In this document: positions 41,404 through 51,141 of the stretch, in pieces | How the letters are laid out: every line of letters begins with the position of its first letter | Position numbering within the stretch: the stretch's first letter is position 1 | NCBI GenBank assembly: GCA_050951365.1 | Contig: JBMNIX010000011.1 | Span: 14,611-78,610, forward strand | Length of the DNA stretch: 64,000 nt | Direction of reading: 5' to 3' | Source of the DNA: JAAYHG01 sp012735455 | Lineage (GTDB): Bacteria > Bacillota > DTU030 > DUMP01 | Program-made: the position numbers and the translations under genes | The notes under the pieces: generated by a model | The model's input: only the letters and a program-made list of their open reading frames with translations | Told to the model about the DNA's origin: nothing | Database searches by the model: none

Positions 41404-43200
41404 TTACATCCCTAAAATGGTGTCAACAAACTGGAAGTTAATGGTATCAACTAATCCTCGGTTTGTAATTCTTAGCTCTGGAATCACTGGCAGAGAAAGG
41501 AGCGCCATGGTCATGAAAGGCGAAACTAAATGGCAACCCAACGCCCGCCAGGCCTTCTCCAGGGCTAACACCTTTTCATTTACCTTTTCTACCCGTTCCG
41601 GTGACATAAGGCCAGCGATTGGCAGTGGGAGCAGGGCAAGCACCTGGCCGTCTCGCACCGCCACCATGCCACCACCGCACTGGGCCAGAGTGTTCCCGGC
41701 CAGGGCCATATCAGCCTCGTTGGTGCCAACGATGAGCAGGTTGTGGCTGTCATGGGCCACGGTGGAGGCAACTGCTCCAGCGGTAAAGCCAAAACCAGTG
41801 ACAAAGCCAAGGCCCATGTTGCCAGGACCACCGTGGCGTTCCAGGCAGGCCACTTTGGCCACGTCCGACTTGGGATCTGGCCTGACTTGTCCGTCCCGTA
41901 CTGCAAGTAGTACCTCTGTGTTTTGTGTCACAACCTTGGCCTCAAAGATGCGCATAGCCCGAACCCGCAACTGGCCTGCGTCCACAGGGGCGGGAAGAGA
42001 GAAGTCATCTGCCGTAAGTTCCCGCTCTAAACGCACCGACTGCATAGCCCACTCGGGGTAGGGATAAGCCGGAAGCTCCAGCAGCAATCTCCCGTCCTCG
42101 GCTACAATCTCGCCATCCACCATGACCTTGTCAGGCTTGAATTCCGCCAAGTCAGTAACAAAAAGTATATCCGCGCAGCGCCCAGGAGCTATGCTGCCCA
42201 GATCTCGGCTGACGCCAAAACACTCGGCGGTATTTATGGTGGCCATTTGAATTGCCCGGATAGGATTTAGCCCTTCCTCGATGGCACGGCGCACCACGTG
42301 GTTCAGGTGTCCCAGCTCAAGCAGAGTCGCTGGGTGGGTGTCGTCTGTGACCAATACCACCCGGCGCGTGTCAATATTCTCTTCAGTAACGCTCTTGATG
42401 GTGGCTTTAATATCGTGCCAGGCTGAACCCTCCCGCAGCTTGGCATACATGCCCAGGCGCAAGCGAGCCAAGGCGTCCTCCTTGCGCGTACCTTCGTGGC
42501 ACGAGGCACAGCCAGCTGCAGCGTAGGCCTGAAGTCCAACCGCCGTCTCGGGGATGGAATAGTGACCGGTGATCACCTTGCCTGCCTCCAGGGTGGCCTT
42601 AAGCTCACCATGCACACCGGGATCACCGTTCAAAACACCTGGGAAGTTCATCATTTCACCAAGACCGATGATACCATCCCAGGTCATGGCCTCGCGTACC
42701 TCCTCTGGCCCAATCACGGCACCAGCATCCTCAAAACCTGGTGCGGCTGGAACACACGATGGCATGGTGGTATAAACCTTGAGGGGCAGGTTACGCCCCT
42801 CGGCCATCATGAGCTCAATTCCTTTCATCCCGAGGACATTGGCTATCTCGTGGGGATCCATAAAGACAGTGGTTGTCCCGCTGGGAAGTACGGCCCGGGC
42901 AAACTCTGTGACACTCACCATGCTGCTCTCCACGTGGATATGACCGTCCAAGAGGCCGGGGGTAAGGTAATAGCCACTGGCATCTATCACCTTGGTTTCG
43001 GGGCCAATGGTGTGCTCCGCATTACCGATCAGTACCACTCGTCCAGCTCGAATAGCCACATCCGCCGCCATTATCTCGGCTGTAAAAACATTGACAACCT
43101 TACCGCCTTTGATCACAGTATCGGCCTTAATCTGTCCCTGGGCGGCAGCAGTCAGTTCTGCTGTAAGCTCCGCCAGGGGCCGCCGTTTTACCCTGTACAT
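41404..43200 (-). CDS. ade: Adenine deaminase
   Basis: The 598-residue amidohydrolase turns adenine into hypoxanthine. It shows GLLDGHIHVESSMV (metal His pair), FMDPHEIANVLG, LGEMMNFPGV, ITGHYSIPE, CASCHEGTRKEDA, LVTDDTHP (metal Asp) and the C-terminal domain with GFVTGFGFTAGAVASTVAHDSHN and GNTLAQCGGGMV. Length is standard for bacterial Ade. ATG follows TAGGAGGGTGAGGT. It is 11 bases from the kynureninase gene, so the two share a transcript. Confidence 0.96.
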   Translation of the reverse strand: MYRVKRRPLAELTAELTAAAQGQIKADTVIKGGKVVNVFTAEIMAADVAIRAGRVVLIGNAEHTIGPETKVIDASGYYLTPGLLDGHIHVESSMVSVTEFARAVLPSGTTTVFMDPHEIANVLGMKGIELMMAEGRNLPLKVYTTMPSCVPAAPGFEDAGAVIGPEEVREAMTWDGIIGLGEMMNFPGVLNGDPGVHGELKATLEAGKVITGHYSIPETAVGLQAYAAAGCASCHEGTRKEDALARLRLGMYAKLREGSAWHDIKATIKSVTEENIDTRRVVLVTDDTHPATLLELGHLNHVVRRAIEEGLNPIRAIQMATINTAECFGVSRDLGSIAPGRCADILFVTDLAEFKPDKVMVDGEIVAEDGRLLLELPAYPYPEWAMQSVRLERELTADDFSLPAPVDAGQLRVRAMRIFEAKVVTQNTEVLLAVRDGQVRPDPKSDVAKVACLERHGGPGNMGLGFVTGFGFTAGAVASTVAHDSHNLLIVGTNEADMALAGNTLAQCGGGMVAVRDGQVLALLPLPIAGLMSPERVEKVNEKVLALEKAWRALGCHLVSPFMTMALLSLPVIPELRITNRGLVDTINFQFVDTILGM

Positions 43201-43211
43201 ACCTCACCCTC

Positions 43212-44513
43212 CTACGCTACTGTATCCCGCTCAGGCTTAAACTGCTCGTATTCCTTGGTCACCATTATCTCCTTGAGGTGCTGTACCACCTGCCACACTT
43301 CGTGGAAACTGGTGTAAAGGGGTACCGGTGCCAGGCGAATCAGGTTGGGAGGACGAAAATCAGGAATCACCCCACGTCGTTTAAGGGCAGAGTTGATGCG
43401 TACGGCCTCTTTATGCTCCACCGCCACATGGCCGCCGCGCCGTTCTGGCTCTCGTGGAGTAACAATGGCGAAATTGTACGGAGGTGCTGCTAAGTTAGAG
43501 TCGATAAGGTGCATGAGATAAGAGGTCAAAGCCAGAGACTTGGCCCGTAGCCGCTCCATACCAGCAGCTTTGAAAAGCTCCAGCGACCCTGCCAGAGGAG
43601 CCATGCTGAGTATGTGCGCCGTTCCCACCTGCCAGGCACCAGCGCCGTGGGCAGGCTGGAACTCAGGATCCATGTCGAACTGTTTGTCCTTGCGGCAACC
43701 CCACCATCCGGCTAAACCAGGCAGGCGGTCAAAGTGCTGCTCATGAACGAAAAGACTGGCCACTGCCCCCGGCCCAGCGTTGAGGTATTTGTAGTTGCAC
43801 CAGAAGGCAAAGTTCACGCCCCACTCATGCAGCCGGTGGGGCACCACCCCAGCCGAGTGACTAAGGTCAAAGCCAATCAGTATACCGCGCTCCTGGGCCG
43901 CATGGGTTAGAAGGTGTAGATCGAGGAGTTGTCCGCTGCGGTACAGTACTGAGGGCAGTATTGCCACCGCCACTTCATCTGTCATTGCAGCAATGATGTC
44001 CTTTTCCGCCAGGGTATGTCCGTCCCGGGAACGAACCAGAATAAGATTTTGCTCTGGATCCAGTCTTAGGAGCCGCAGCTGGCTCTCCAGGGCGTACTTG
44101 TCTGAAGGGAAATTAAGCTCATCGGCCAGGATCTTGGTGCGTTTCCCGTGGGGACGGAAAAAACCCGCCATGAGGTTGTGCAGGTTCAGTGTGGTGGAGG
44201 CAGTAATAATCACCTCCTCTGGTTTTGCTCCCACCAAAGGAGCTTCCTTCTTACCCAGCTCCTCGGCTAAGTAAAACCAGGGGTGCTCACCCTGGAGCCA
44301 ACCATCTATCCCGTAGGTTTTCCACGCCTCCAGCATTGTGAGAAGGGCCCCTTCTGCCTCCCGTGAAAGAAGCCCTAGAGAGTTTCCGTCCATGTAGATG
44401 GTGCCAGGCTTAAGGTAGAAGTGCTCCCTGAAAGAGGCCAACTCATCACTGCGATCAAGGTCCCTGGCAAACTCCTCCGTCAAGAATTCAGGCAGCATCT
44501 TCCCTTGTACCAT
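43212..44513 (-). CDS. kynU: Kynureninase
   Basis: The 433-residue PLP enzyme splits kynurenine or 3-hydroxykynurenine to anthranilate-type products and alanine. Seen are YMDGNSLGLLSREAE, STTLNLHNLMAGF, GFDLSHSAGVVPHRLHEW and the PLP lysine in FAFWCNYKYLNAGPGAVAS. IPDFRPPNLIRLAPVPLYTSF near the end is also conserved. No other step of the kynurenine pathway is nearby. It stands between an aminotransferase and adenine deaminase in one operon. ATG follows TAGGAGGGGGTAACAGG. Confidence 0.93.
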   Translation of the reverse strand: MVQGKMLPEFLTEEFARDLDRSDELASFREHFYLKPGTIYMDGNSLGLLSREAEGALLTMLEAWKTYGIDGWLQGEHPWFYLAEELGKKEAPLVGAKPEEVIITASTTLNLHNLMAGFFRPHGKRTKILADELNFPSDKYALESQLRLLRLDPEQNLILVRSRDGHTLAEKDIIAAMTDEVAVAILPSVLYRSGQLLDLHLLTHAAQERGILIGFDLSHSAGVVPHRLHEWGVNFAFWCNYKYLNAGPGAVASLFVHEQHFDRLPGLAGWWGCRKDKQFDMDPEFQPAHGAGAWQVGTAHILSMAPLAGSLELFKAAGMERLRAKSLALTSYLMHLIDSNLAAPPYNFAIVTPREPERRGGHVAVEHKEAVRINSALKRRGVIPDFRPPNLIRLAPVPLYTSFHEVWQVVQHLKEIMVTKEYEQFKPERDTVA

Positions 44514-44543
44514 TCCTGTTACCCCCTCCTATTCTTTTCTTGG

Positions 44544-45656
44544 CTACAGCCTTCTTTCCACCTGTGCTAAGCGCACCAGGAGCTCCTCCCCTCGGGCTGG
44601 AACCCTGAGCCGCACTGTTGCTGCCGTGAGCCCTGGAAAATCAGCTCCTGACTCCACTATCACGCCCTGGCGCAGAAAAGCATCGCGCAGGTCACAGGAC
44701 GGATCTGGCGCCGTAAGGGCTACGATAGGGGTGGTGGGGTGTGTAATAGACGCCGAGAGAACCTTCAGGGCCGCCAGCAGCTCAGCCTTTACCTGGCCCA
44801 CCCCGGTGCGAGAGTTCTCTACAAACTCTGTGTCTCGGGCAGACACACAGGCTGCTTTAATGGCTGCCTCAGCTACGCTAAAGGGAAGGTCTACCCGCTC
44901 GTAAAGGGAACGCAGCTCGCCGCTAAGCACAGCGTAACCCACCCGCAAACCCGCTAGTCCCAAACCCTTGGAAAAGGAACGTGTCACCACTAAATTAGGA
45001 AACTCGCGCACTAAGTGAATCGCCGAATTCTCAGGGCTGACAAAATCGCCGTAAGCCTCATCCACCACTACTGGCACCGAATGCTGCAGCGCCTGGGTCA
45101 AGACCACCCGCAATGCATCTAAGCTGATGAGCTGCCCTGTAGGGTTGTTGGGGTTATCCAGGTACACCAAGGTCAGCTCCGGTCCCAGATGAGCCAGGAA
45201 CTCTGTCAGGGAAAACTCCAATCTGCGACCCTTGAGCTTTACCCCAGTGTAAACGGCCCCGTTAGCGCGGGCATCACTCACATACTCTGAAAATTGGGGA
45301 GCATAACCAAGAACACGGGCCCCAGGGAAAAGGAAAAGCTTGTTTAGCCTCTCCAGCAGCCCCATAGAACCAGGCCCTACCACAATCTCTTCCGGGGTGA
45401 CACCGGCCGCTTCCCACACATGGGCAAGCACCTCCCGCAGCTTATCCGCCCAGGGGTCTGGGTAACGGGAAAAATCAACACTCACAGCAGCCAGGTAGGC
45501 CTCTCGGGCACTGGCAGGCGCACCAAAGGGGTTGGTTCCTAACGCACAGTCAATTGTCTCATCCGGTCTCCACCCGTAAGAGCGCAGCTTGTCTCCAACA
45601 TCCACCACGTAACTATCCCGTTTAAGGGTGTACAAGTACTCATTGCGGCAAAGCAC
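44544..45656 (-). CDS. Class I/II pyridoxal-phosphate aminotransferase, histidinol-phosphate aminotransferase-like
   Basis: The 370-residue enzyme resembles HisC and the CobD-type decarboxylases: IDCALGTNPFGAP, VGPGSMGLLERL, LVYLDNPNNPTGQLIS, VVDEAYGDF and the PLP lysine in VTRSFSKGLGLAGLRVGYA. The start is GTG with AAAGGAGGTCGGAGGCT upstream. It is the first gene of a three-gene unit with kynU and ade, so a role in amino-acid or aromatic amino-acid turnover is likely. The true substrate is unknown. Confidence 0.88.
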   Translation of the reverse strand: MLCRNEYLYTLKRDSYVVDVGDKLRSYGWRPDETIDCALGTNPFGAPASAREAYLAAVSVDFSRYPDPWADKLREVLAHVWEAAGVTPEEIVVGPGSMGLLERLNKLFLFPGARVLGYAPQFSEYVSDARANGAVYTGVKLKGRRLEFSLTEFLAHLGPELTLVYLDNPNNPTGQLISLDALRVVLTQALQHSVPVVVDEAYGDFVSPENSAIHLVREFPNLVVTRSFSKGLGLAGLRVGYAVLSGELRSLYERVDLPFSVAEAAIKAACVSARDTEFVENSRTGVGQVKAELLAALKVLSASITHPTTPIVALTAPDPSCDLRDAFLRQGVIVESGADFPGLTAATVRLRVPARGEELLVRLAQVERRL

Positions 45657-45862
45657 AGCCTCCGACCTCCTTTACTAAGGCTAGTTTACCATATCAGCCG
45701 CCACCAAGAAATGGTTTTCCCGCTGTCCACCCACAGCATACAAGTGCCTACCGCGTCTCTGTATCAGCGGCGTATTTGTGTTGCTGGACGCGTATAAGGG
45801 TTAATCTATCACCCTGGATGAGCTCGTCTCGTTTCTGGTGTTTTCACAGCAACATGGCCAGC

Positions 45863-45891
45863 TTGAACTCGTAGTCTCCCTGATCTATAAT
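45863..45891 (+). promoter_or_regulatory. Sigma-A promoter of the M20D amidohydrolase gene
   Basis: TTGAAC, 17-base spacer, TATAAT, ending 57 bases before the start codon. The 290-base intergenic region from 45657 holds no other feature I can support. Confidence 0.85.
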
Positions 45892-45948
45892 CTGTCTATG
45901 TCGTGTGGATTAATGTTTTCTCAGCATGAACAATAGGAGGCTGGCTTT

Positions 45949-47274
45949 ATGAACGGTGATGAACTCGCGCGCCTCAAGAAAGCGGTATGCGAAGGTATCG
46001 CTGCAGCCCGGACGGAAATTCAGACCGTGGCAGAGGATATTTTTGCTCACCCGGAACTGGGATTTAAGGAGACGCGCACTGCTGACCTGGTGGCAGCCAG
46101 GTTCCAGGAACTCGGGCTAGAAGTGGAAAGAGGTCTTGCCCTGACCGGCATCCGTGCAGTTGCCCGCGGCCGTAACCAAAAGGCCAAGGTTGCCATTGTC
46201 GGTGAGTTGGATGCCGTGGTCTCGCCACAACACCCTTTTGCCGACCCTCAAACCGGCGCCGCCCATGCCTGCGGTCATCATGCCCAGATCGCAGCCCTTT
46301 TGGGCTCAGCTATTGGCCTAGTCCGCTCCGGGGTCATGGCTGAATTAGATGGTAACGTAGTTTTTCTGGCTGTTCCGGCCGAAGAATTTGTGGAACTAGC
46401 CTACCGCCGTCGTCTCATGGATGAGGGCAAAATCCAGTTCTTTGGTGGCAAACAGGAGCTTATCCGGGCCGGTGTTTTCGATGACTTAGATGCCGTTATG
46501 ATGGTCCACGCCGAGGCCCAGGTACCTGGGCGTAAGGCCTTTGTGGGGGGCTCCTGTAACGGCTTCGTGGGCAAAATAGTCACCTACTTAGGCAAAGCCG
46601 CCCACGCCGGAGCAGCACCACACGAAGGGATCAACGCGCTAAATGCTGCCATGCTGGGCCAGATGGGTATCCACGCCCAGCGGGAAACCTTCCGAGACGA
46701 AGACTCAATTCGCGTTCATCCCATCATAACCAAGGGCGGTGACCTGGTAAACATTGTCCCTGCAGAGGTGACCATGGAAACCTACGTTCGCGGCCGCACC
46801 ATGAAAGCGGTTTTAGACGCCAACAGGAAGGTTAACCGGGCCCTCCAGGCAGGGGCGTATGCTGTCGGCGCAGAGTGCAAGATCGACGAGATTCCGGGCT
46901 ACGTCCCATTGAACCAACATGAAAAACTAACCGAGCTCTTCGCCGCCAACATGGCCAGTATTATTGGCGCAGAGAATGTGGTTCCAGGACCACACAGCGC
47001 CGGTTCTTCCGACATCGGTGATGTCTCGCAGCTTGTTCCCACCATTCAACCTTTTCTCGGGGGTTTCAGCGGCGTCGCCCACAGCAAAGATTTTGGTGTT
47101 GCAGATCCAGAGATGGCCTATGTCATCCCTGGACAGGCCTTGGCCATGACAGCGCTGGACCTTCTGGTGGATGGAGCAGCCAAGGCTCGCGCCATTAAGG
47201 ACGCTTTTCAGGCCCCCTTGAACCGCGAAAGCTACCTTAAGATGTGGTCAGATTTCAGAGCCGGTCGTAACTAA
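45949..47274 (+). CDS. M20D-family amidohydrolase (AbgB/aminoacylase type)
   Basis: The 441-residue enzyme has the M20D pattern: DIFAHPELGFKETRTADLV, AIVGELDAVV, AHACGHHAQIAALLGSA (metal Cys/His), VPAEEFVEL (catalytic Glu), a lid domain with GKAAHAGAAPHEGINALNA, and SDIGDVSQLVP plus GVAHSKDFG. Members split N-acyl or aminobenzoyl amino acids and dipeptides. ATG has AATAGGAGGCTGGCTTT upstream. Two membrane protein genes follow and may transport its substrate, a layout like AbgT with AbgAB but with unrelated transport proteins. Confidence 0.92.
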   Translation: MNGDELARLKKAVCEGIAAARTEIQTVAEDIFAHPELGFKETRTADLVAARFQELGLEVERGLALTGIRAVARGRNQKAKVAIVGELDAVVSPQHPFADPQTGAAHACGHHAQIAALLGSAIGLVRSGVMAELDGNVVFLAVPAEEFVELAYRRRLMDEGKIQFFGGKQELIRAGVFDDLDAVMMVHAEAQVPGRKAFVGGSCNGFVGKIVTYLGKAAHAGAAPHEGINALNAAMLGQMGIHAQRETFRDEDSIRVHPIITKGGDLVNIVPAEVTMETYVRGRTMKAVLDANRKVNRALQAGAYAVGAECKIDEIPGYVPLNQHEKLTELFAANMASIIGAENVVPGPHSAGSSDIGDVSQLVPTIQPFLGGFSGVAHSKDFGVADPEMAYVIPGQALAMTALDLLVDGAAKARAIKDAFQAPLNRESYLKMWSDFRAGRN

Positions 47275-47304
47275 AAGATTTCTTCATAAGGAGGCTGAAT
47301 GTAG

Positions 47305-48124
47305 ATGAAAAAGCCGTCAGAATGGAAGGTCCACGCTCTGGTCCTTGGAATGGTGATTGTTGCAGAATTGATCGGTCAGAAAAAAGTTTCAGGTGGGACC
47401 CGGCCAGGCAATTTTGCTACCCATGCTCTATGCCCTGGTGATGGGCCTATTCATGGGGCCCAAGTACCTTAAGTTGGTGACAATGGAAGAAATGAAGTTG
47501 GCCACACCTTTCATCAGCATATCGGTAATGCTGCTCATGGCTAAGTACGGAACCACCATCGGTCCCTCGGTTCCGCTACTTCTGAAGTCCGGCGCGGCTC
47601 TGATTCTACAAGAGCTCGGCAACCTGGGAACTATCTTCTTCGCCTTCCCAGTAGCCCTGATGCTGGGTTTCAAACGGGAAATCATCGGCGCCGTACACTC
47701 CATCGCCCGCGAATCCAGCCTAGCTGTTGTCGCCGATATCTATGGCCTTGAGGGACCGGAAGGCCGCGGTGTCATGGGTGTTTACATTTGCGGCACCCTC
47801 TTCGGCGCTATTTTCTTCGGTATTATGGCTGGCATCTTCGGCAGCCTAAACATCTTTCATCCCTACGCCTTGGCCATGGCCTGTGGCGTGGGCAGTGCTA
47901 GCATGATGGCCGCAAGCGCTGGCTCTCTCTCGGCCATGTTCCCCGAAATGGCTAGCGAAATCCAGGCCTTTGCCTCCGCCAGCAATCTTCTCACCGGTGC
48001 CGACGGTGTCTACGCTTCTCTATTCCTCGCCCTCCCAATAACTGAGTGGCTTTATAGGAAATTCGCCCGCGAGGATAAGTCCCAGACTCAAACCAAGCTG
48101 GCTGCTACGAAGGAGGTAAGATAG
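47305..48124 (+). pseudogene. DUF3100-type membrane protein with a single-base frameshift
   Basis: ATG at 47305 with AAGGAGGCTGAATGTAG upstream opens a frame reading MKKPSEWKVHALVLGMVIVAELIGQKK. It loses register at CAGAAAAAAGTTTCAGGTGGG. The rest of the protein lies in the +1 frame, from about VGPGQAILLPMLYALVMGL to the stop at 48124. Removing one A from the run of six gives a smooth GQKKFQVGPGQ join. The product would be a roughly 270-residue protein with about eight helices, DUF3100-like, probably one half of a transporter with the next gene. Sequencing error, a real mutation or slippage at the A-run are all possible. Confidence 0.8.
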
Positions 48125-48571
48125 ATGAACTGGAAAGAAACCGTTAAGGTCCTACTCCTGACTGCTGGTTTTGTCCTTGTGGGCAATCTCATCGGTTTTA
48201 AGATTAACCCTATTGAGGCCCTGCCCGGCATGCTGTTTCTTCTCGCCATCGTTCTGGCTGGCCTAGCCCTGGCAAAGATTGTCCCCGTAAAGCTTCCCAG
48301 TATCGTCTATATCTCCGCCCTGGGAATCATGTTCACTGTACCAGGTTTCCCTGGCGCAGAGTGGTTTACCGCACAAGCAAGCAAGGTACAGTTTCTAGCC
48401 CTCTGCACCCCGGTATTGGCTTATGCCGGTATCGCCTCGGGCAAAGACTTGGATGACTTCAAGAAGCTGGGTTGGCGCATCGTGGTAGTCTCCAGCCTGG
48501 TCTTTATCGGTACCTTTGTTGGCTCCGCTATCATTGCCCAGGTTGTCCTCAAATTCACCGGTCAGATTTAG
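48125..48571 (+). CDS. Small membrane protein, partner of the DUF3100-like protein
   Basis: The 148-residue protein has four to five hydrophobic helices (MNWKETVKVLLLTAGFVLVG, ALPGMLFLLAIVLAGLALA, SIVYISALGIMFTVPG, WRIVVVSSLVFIGTFVGSA). Its ATG comes right after the stop of the upstream gene, with GAAGGAGGTAAGAT across the junction, so the two are coupled. It probably forms a two-component transporter with it for the substrate of the M20D enzyme. I do not know the family name. Confidence 0.8.
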   Translation: MNWKETVKVLLLTAGFVLVGNLIGFKINPIEALPGMLFLLAIVLAGLALAKIVPVKLPSIVYISALGIMFTVPGFPGAEWFTAQASKVQFLALCTPVLAYAGIASGKDLDDFKKLGWRIVVVSSLVFIGTFVGSAIIAQVVLKFTGQI

Positions 48572-48599
48572 AAAAGTGCGGCCCTGCCGCACTTTTTTT
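48572..48599 (+). terminator. Terminator of the M20D operon
   Basis: AGTGCGGC-CCT-GCCGCACT followed by TTTTTTG, with AAAA before the stem. Confidence 0.93.
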
Positions 48600-48638
48600 G
48601 TCTTAAACACAATGCATTTGGCTGAGACACAAGATTCC

Positions 48639-49943
48639 TCAGCCAATGACTCCTGTAATGAGCGGAGAGAGATCTCCTGGTTCGGGGCCGATGGCGTAGG
48701 CTGCGGTGAGAGCGGCAACCGCCTCTCGGCCCCGTCTTGCGTCATTGGCGTGCACCCATGCCAGAGTTTCATCTATTCTCACCGTATCGCCTACCTTTTT
48801 GTTCAATACCACCCCCACCGCCAAGTCGATATTATCCTCTTTGCGCTGCCGGCCTGCACCTAGTGCCATGGCAGCGCGACCCACCTGGTCAGCACGTAGA
48901 CTGATAATATGACCGCTTGCAGGGGCGGGCACAGCCAGTACCTGTTTTGCCTGCGGCAAAAGGCTTATGTTCTCCACTACTCTAGCGTCACCACCCTGCG
49001 CCAACACAAACTGACGGAACTTCTCCAGTGCAGCTCCGCTCCGAAGAAGCTCTCTTAAGAGTTCTTTTCCGGCACTGGCAGTTTGGGCTTTGTCCGCCAG
49101 AACCAGCATCTCAGCCCCTAACGCCAAAGAGAGTTCCGTAAGATCATCAGGACCCTCCCCTCGCAGGGTAGCGACGGCCTCTTTCACCTCCAGTGCATTT
49201 CCTACCGCCAAGCCCAGTGGCTGTTCCATGGCCGTGACCAAGGCGCGGGTCGTGCGACCCACTGCGGTGCCAATCGCCACCATGGTGCGTGCCAACTCTT
49301 CTGCCCCAGCCTGTGTGGGCATAAATGCACCAGAGCCAAACTTGACATCCAAGACGATAGCATCTGCCCCAGCCGCAATCTTCTTAGCCATGATGGAACT
49401 GGCGATGAGGGGCAGGCTGGCCGTAGTTGCAGTAACATCGCGCAGGGCGTACAGCTTCTTGTCCGCTGGTGCCAAATTACCCGTTTGACCTGAAAGGGCC
49501 AGTCCAGAACGCCTTAAACAAGCCAAGAACTCCTCTTGGCCCAGCGCTGTGCGGAAGCCAGGGATAGCCTCCAGCTTGTCAATGGTGCCGCCGGTGTGAC
49601 CCAAGCCCCGTCCAGACATCTTAGCCACTGGAACACCAGCGGCCGCCACTAAGGGAAGCACTACCAGGGTGGTCTTATCGCCGACGCCGCCAGTACTGTG
49701 TTTATCCACTTTCCGACCCGGGATGGAGCTCAGATCCAGTTCCTCACCGGAGCGGGCCATGGCCATGGTGAGCTCTGCCGTCTCCCGCTCTGTCATACCA
49801 CGGAGGTAAATGGCCATAAGCAAGGCGGCCATTTGGTAGTCCGGTATTTCACCTGCCACATAGCGGGAGATGACGAACCGGATCTCATTAGCAGTAAGCT
49901 CTTCTCCATCGCGCTTCTTGGCGATAATGCTCGTGGTACGCAT
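48639..49943 (-). CDS. pdp: Pyrimidine-nucleoside phosphorylase
   Basis: The 434-residue enzyme cleaves uridine, deoxyuridine and thymidine with phosphate. It shows the family signature SGRGLGHTGGTIDKLEAI, KVDKHSTGGVGDKTTLV (phosphate binding), SIMAKKIAAGADAIVLDVK and a C-terminal domain starting PAPASGHIISLRADQVG. Length is typical. mtnA is 33 bases upstream on the same strand, so nucleoside and methylthioadenosine salvage seem co-expressed. Confidence 0.96.
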   Translation of the reverse strand: MRTTSIIAKKRDGEELTANEIRFVISRYVAGEIPDYQMAALLMAIYLRGMTERETAELTMAMARSGEELDLSSIPGRKVDKHSTGGVGDKTTLVVLPLVAAAGVPVAKMSGRGLGHTGGTIDKLEAIPGFRTALGQEEFLACLRRSGLALSGQTGNLAPADKKLYALRDVTATTASLPLIASSIMAKKIAAGADAIVLDVKFGSGAFMPTQAGAEELARTMVAIGTAVGRTTRALVTAMEQPLGLAVGNALEVKEAVATLRGEGPDDLTELSLALGAEMLVLADKAQTASAGKELLRELLRSGAALEKFRQFVLAQGGDARVVENISLLPQAKQVLAVPAPASGHIISLRADQVGRAAMALGAGRQRKEDNIDLAVGVVLNKKVGDTVRIDETLAWVHANDARRGREAVAALTAAYAIGPEPGDLSPLITGVIG

Positions 49944-49976
49944 AGCTCCTCTCTCCTCTTCCCCGCATCCTTATGG

Positions 49977-51023
49977 CTAACTATAGCTACTCTTCTCTAG
50001 GGCAGCTCGTATAGAGTCTGTATATGGAGGCCTTAGCACCCCCACCTCAGTGATGATACCACTTAAATAGCATGCTGGGGTCACGTCAAAGGCAGGATTC
50101 CAAACCTTGACGCCTTTCGGCGCCATTCGTTTACCCGCCAGTTGGGTGATTTCTTCCGGTCTTCTCTCTTCAATGGGAATACTCGCTCCACACGCAAGTT
50201 TACTATCAATGGTGGCCAGCGGCGCCGCTACATAGACCGGAATCCCGTGGGCATGGGCTAAAACGGCCACGCTGTAAGAACCGATCTTGTTGGCTGTATC
50301 ACCATTAGCCGCTATCCGGTCAGCACCAAAGACAACCCAGTTCACCAACCCCTGCTGCATGGCATACCCTGCCATGTTGTCACAGATCACTGTAACCGGA
50401 ATGTTCTCTTCCTTAAGCTCATAGGCGGTTAGGCGCGCACCCTGCAGCAGTGGGCGAGTCTCATCAGCATACACCATCTCCACCTTGCCGGAGGCGTGCG
50501 CCGCCCGGATCACTCCTACTGCTGTACCATATCCTGCTGTGGCCAAGGCGCCAGCGTTACAGTGCGTGAGAATGCGCGCCCGGTCCGGGACCAACTCCGC
50601 ACCGTAGGCACCGATGCGACGGCAGATCTCCATATCCTCCACCCACATTGCATTGGCCTCTTCCACTAGCGCAGCCTGCACCGCCGGAACCCCTTTGGGT
50701 GCAGCTGCCACTGCCCGCTGCCAAGTAAGCTCCAGGGCCCAGAACAAGTTCACTGCTGTAGGTCGGGTGGCGGCTAAGAGTGCCTTCACTTCCTGTAAGT
50801 GCTGTAGCAGTGCACCAGCATCGTCACCGATAAACTCCAACGCCCCCAACGCCATGCCGTAAGCGGCGGCAATACCAATGGCCGGCGCGCCGCGCACTGA
50901 TAGGCGCATTATGGCCGCCGCCACTTCTTGGGGGGTCCTACACCTCAAGAACTCCGTCGTCTCGGGCAGCTTGGTCTGATCCAGCAAAACAAGGGTCCCA
51001 TTGTCCCACCGTATGCTCCCCAC
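49977..51023 (-). CDS. mtnA: S-methyl-5-thioribose-1-phosphate isomerase
   Basis: The 348-residue enzyme converts methylthioribose-1-phosphate to the ribulose form in methionine salvage or related shunts. Motifs are LSVRGAPAIGIAAAYG, ILTHCNAGALATAGYGTA (catalytic Cys), ADETRPLLQGARLTAYEL, VFGADRIAANGDTANKIG (catalytic Asp) and VAAPLATIDSKL. GTG start with GGCGGAGCGCTT upstream. No other methionine-salvage gene is in the window, so the downstream fate of the product is open. Confidence 0.95.
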   Translation of the reverse strand: MGSIRWDNGTLVLLDQTKLPETTEFLRCRTPQEVAAAIMRLSVRGAPAIGIAAAYGMALGALEFIGDDAGALLQHLQEVKALLAATRPTAVNLFWALELTWQRAVAAAPKGVPAVQAALVEEANAMWVEDMEICRRIGAYGAELVPDRARILTHCNAGALATAGYGTAVGVIRAAHASGKVEMVYADETRPLLQGARLTAYELKEENIPVTVICDNMAGYAMQQGLVNWVVFGADRIAANGDTANKIGSYSVAVLAHAHGIPVYVAAPLATIDSKLACGASIPIEERRPEEITQLAGKRMAPKGVKVWNPAFDVTPACYLSGIITEVGVLRPPYTDSIRAALEKSSYS

Positions 51024-51141
51024 AAGCGCTCCGCCTTTCTTGGTCTTGGCAAGTATTTACTTCACCTTAAAGTATACCACAGGCTCGGGGTTCTTCTCTA
51101 ATCCGCAAGCCACCACGGGTCAACTCTTTTTTTGCAAACTT

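Noticed and set aside
42496..43317. A 273-codon + strand frame
   Set aside because: It lies opposite adenine deaminase, whose motifs are all intact; the + product has no recognisable domain.
47370..47395. Programmed -1 frameshifting at AAAAAAG in the DUF3100-like gene
   Set aside because: The A-run is out of phase for an X-XXY-YYZ heptamer and the shift needed is +1, not -1. Transcript slippage cannot be excluded.
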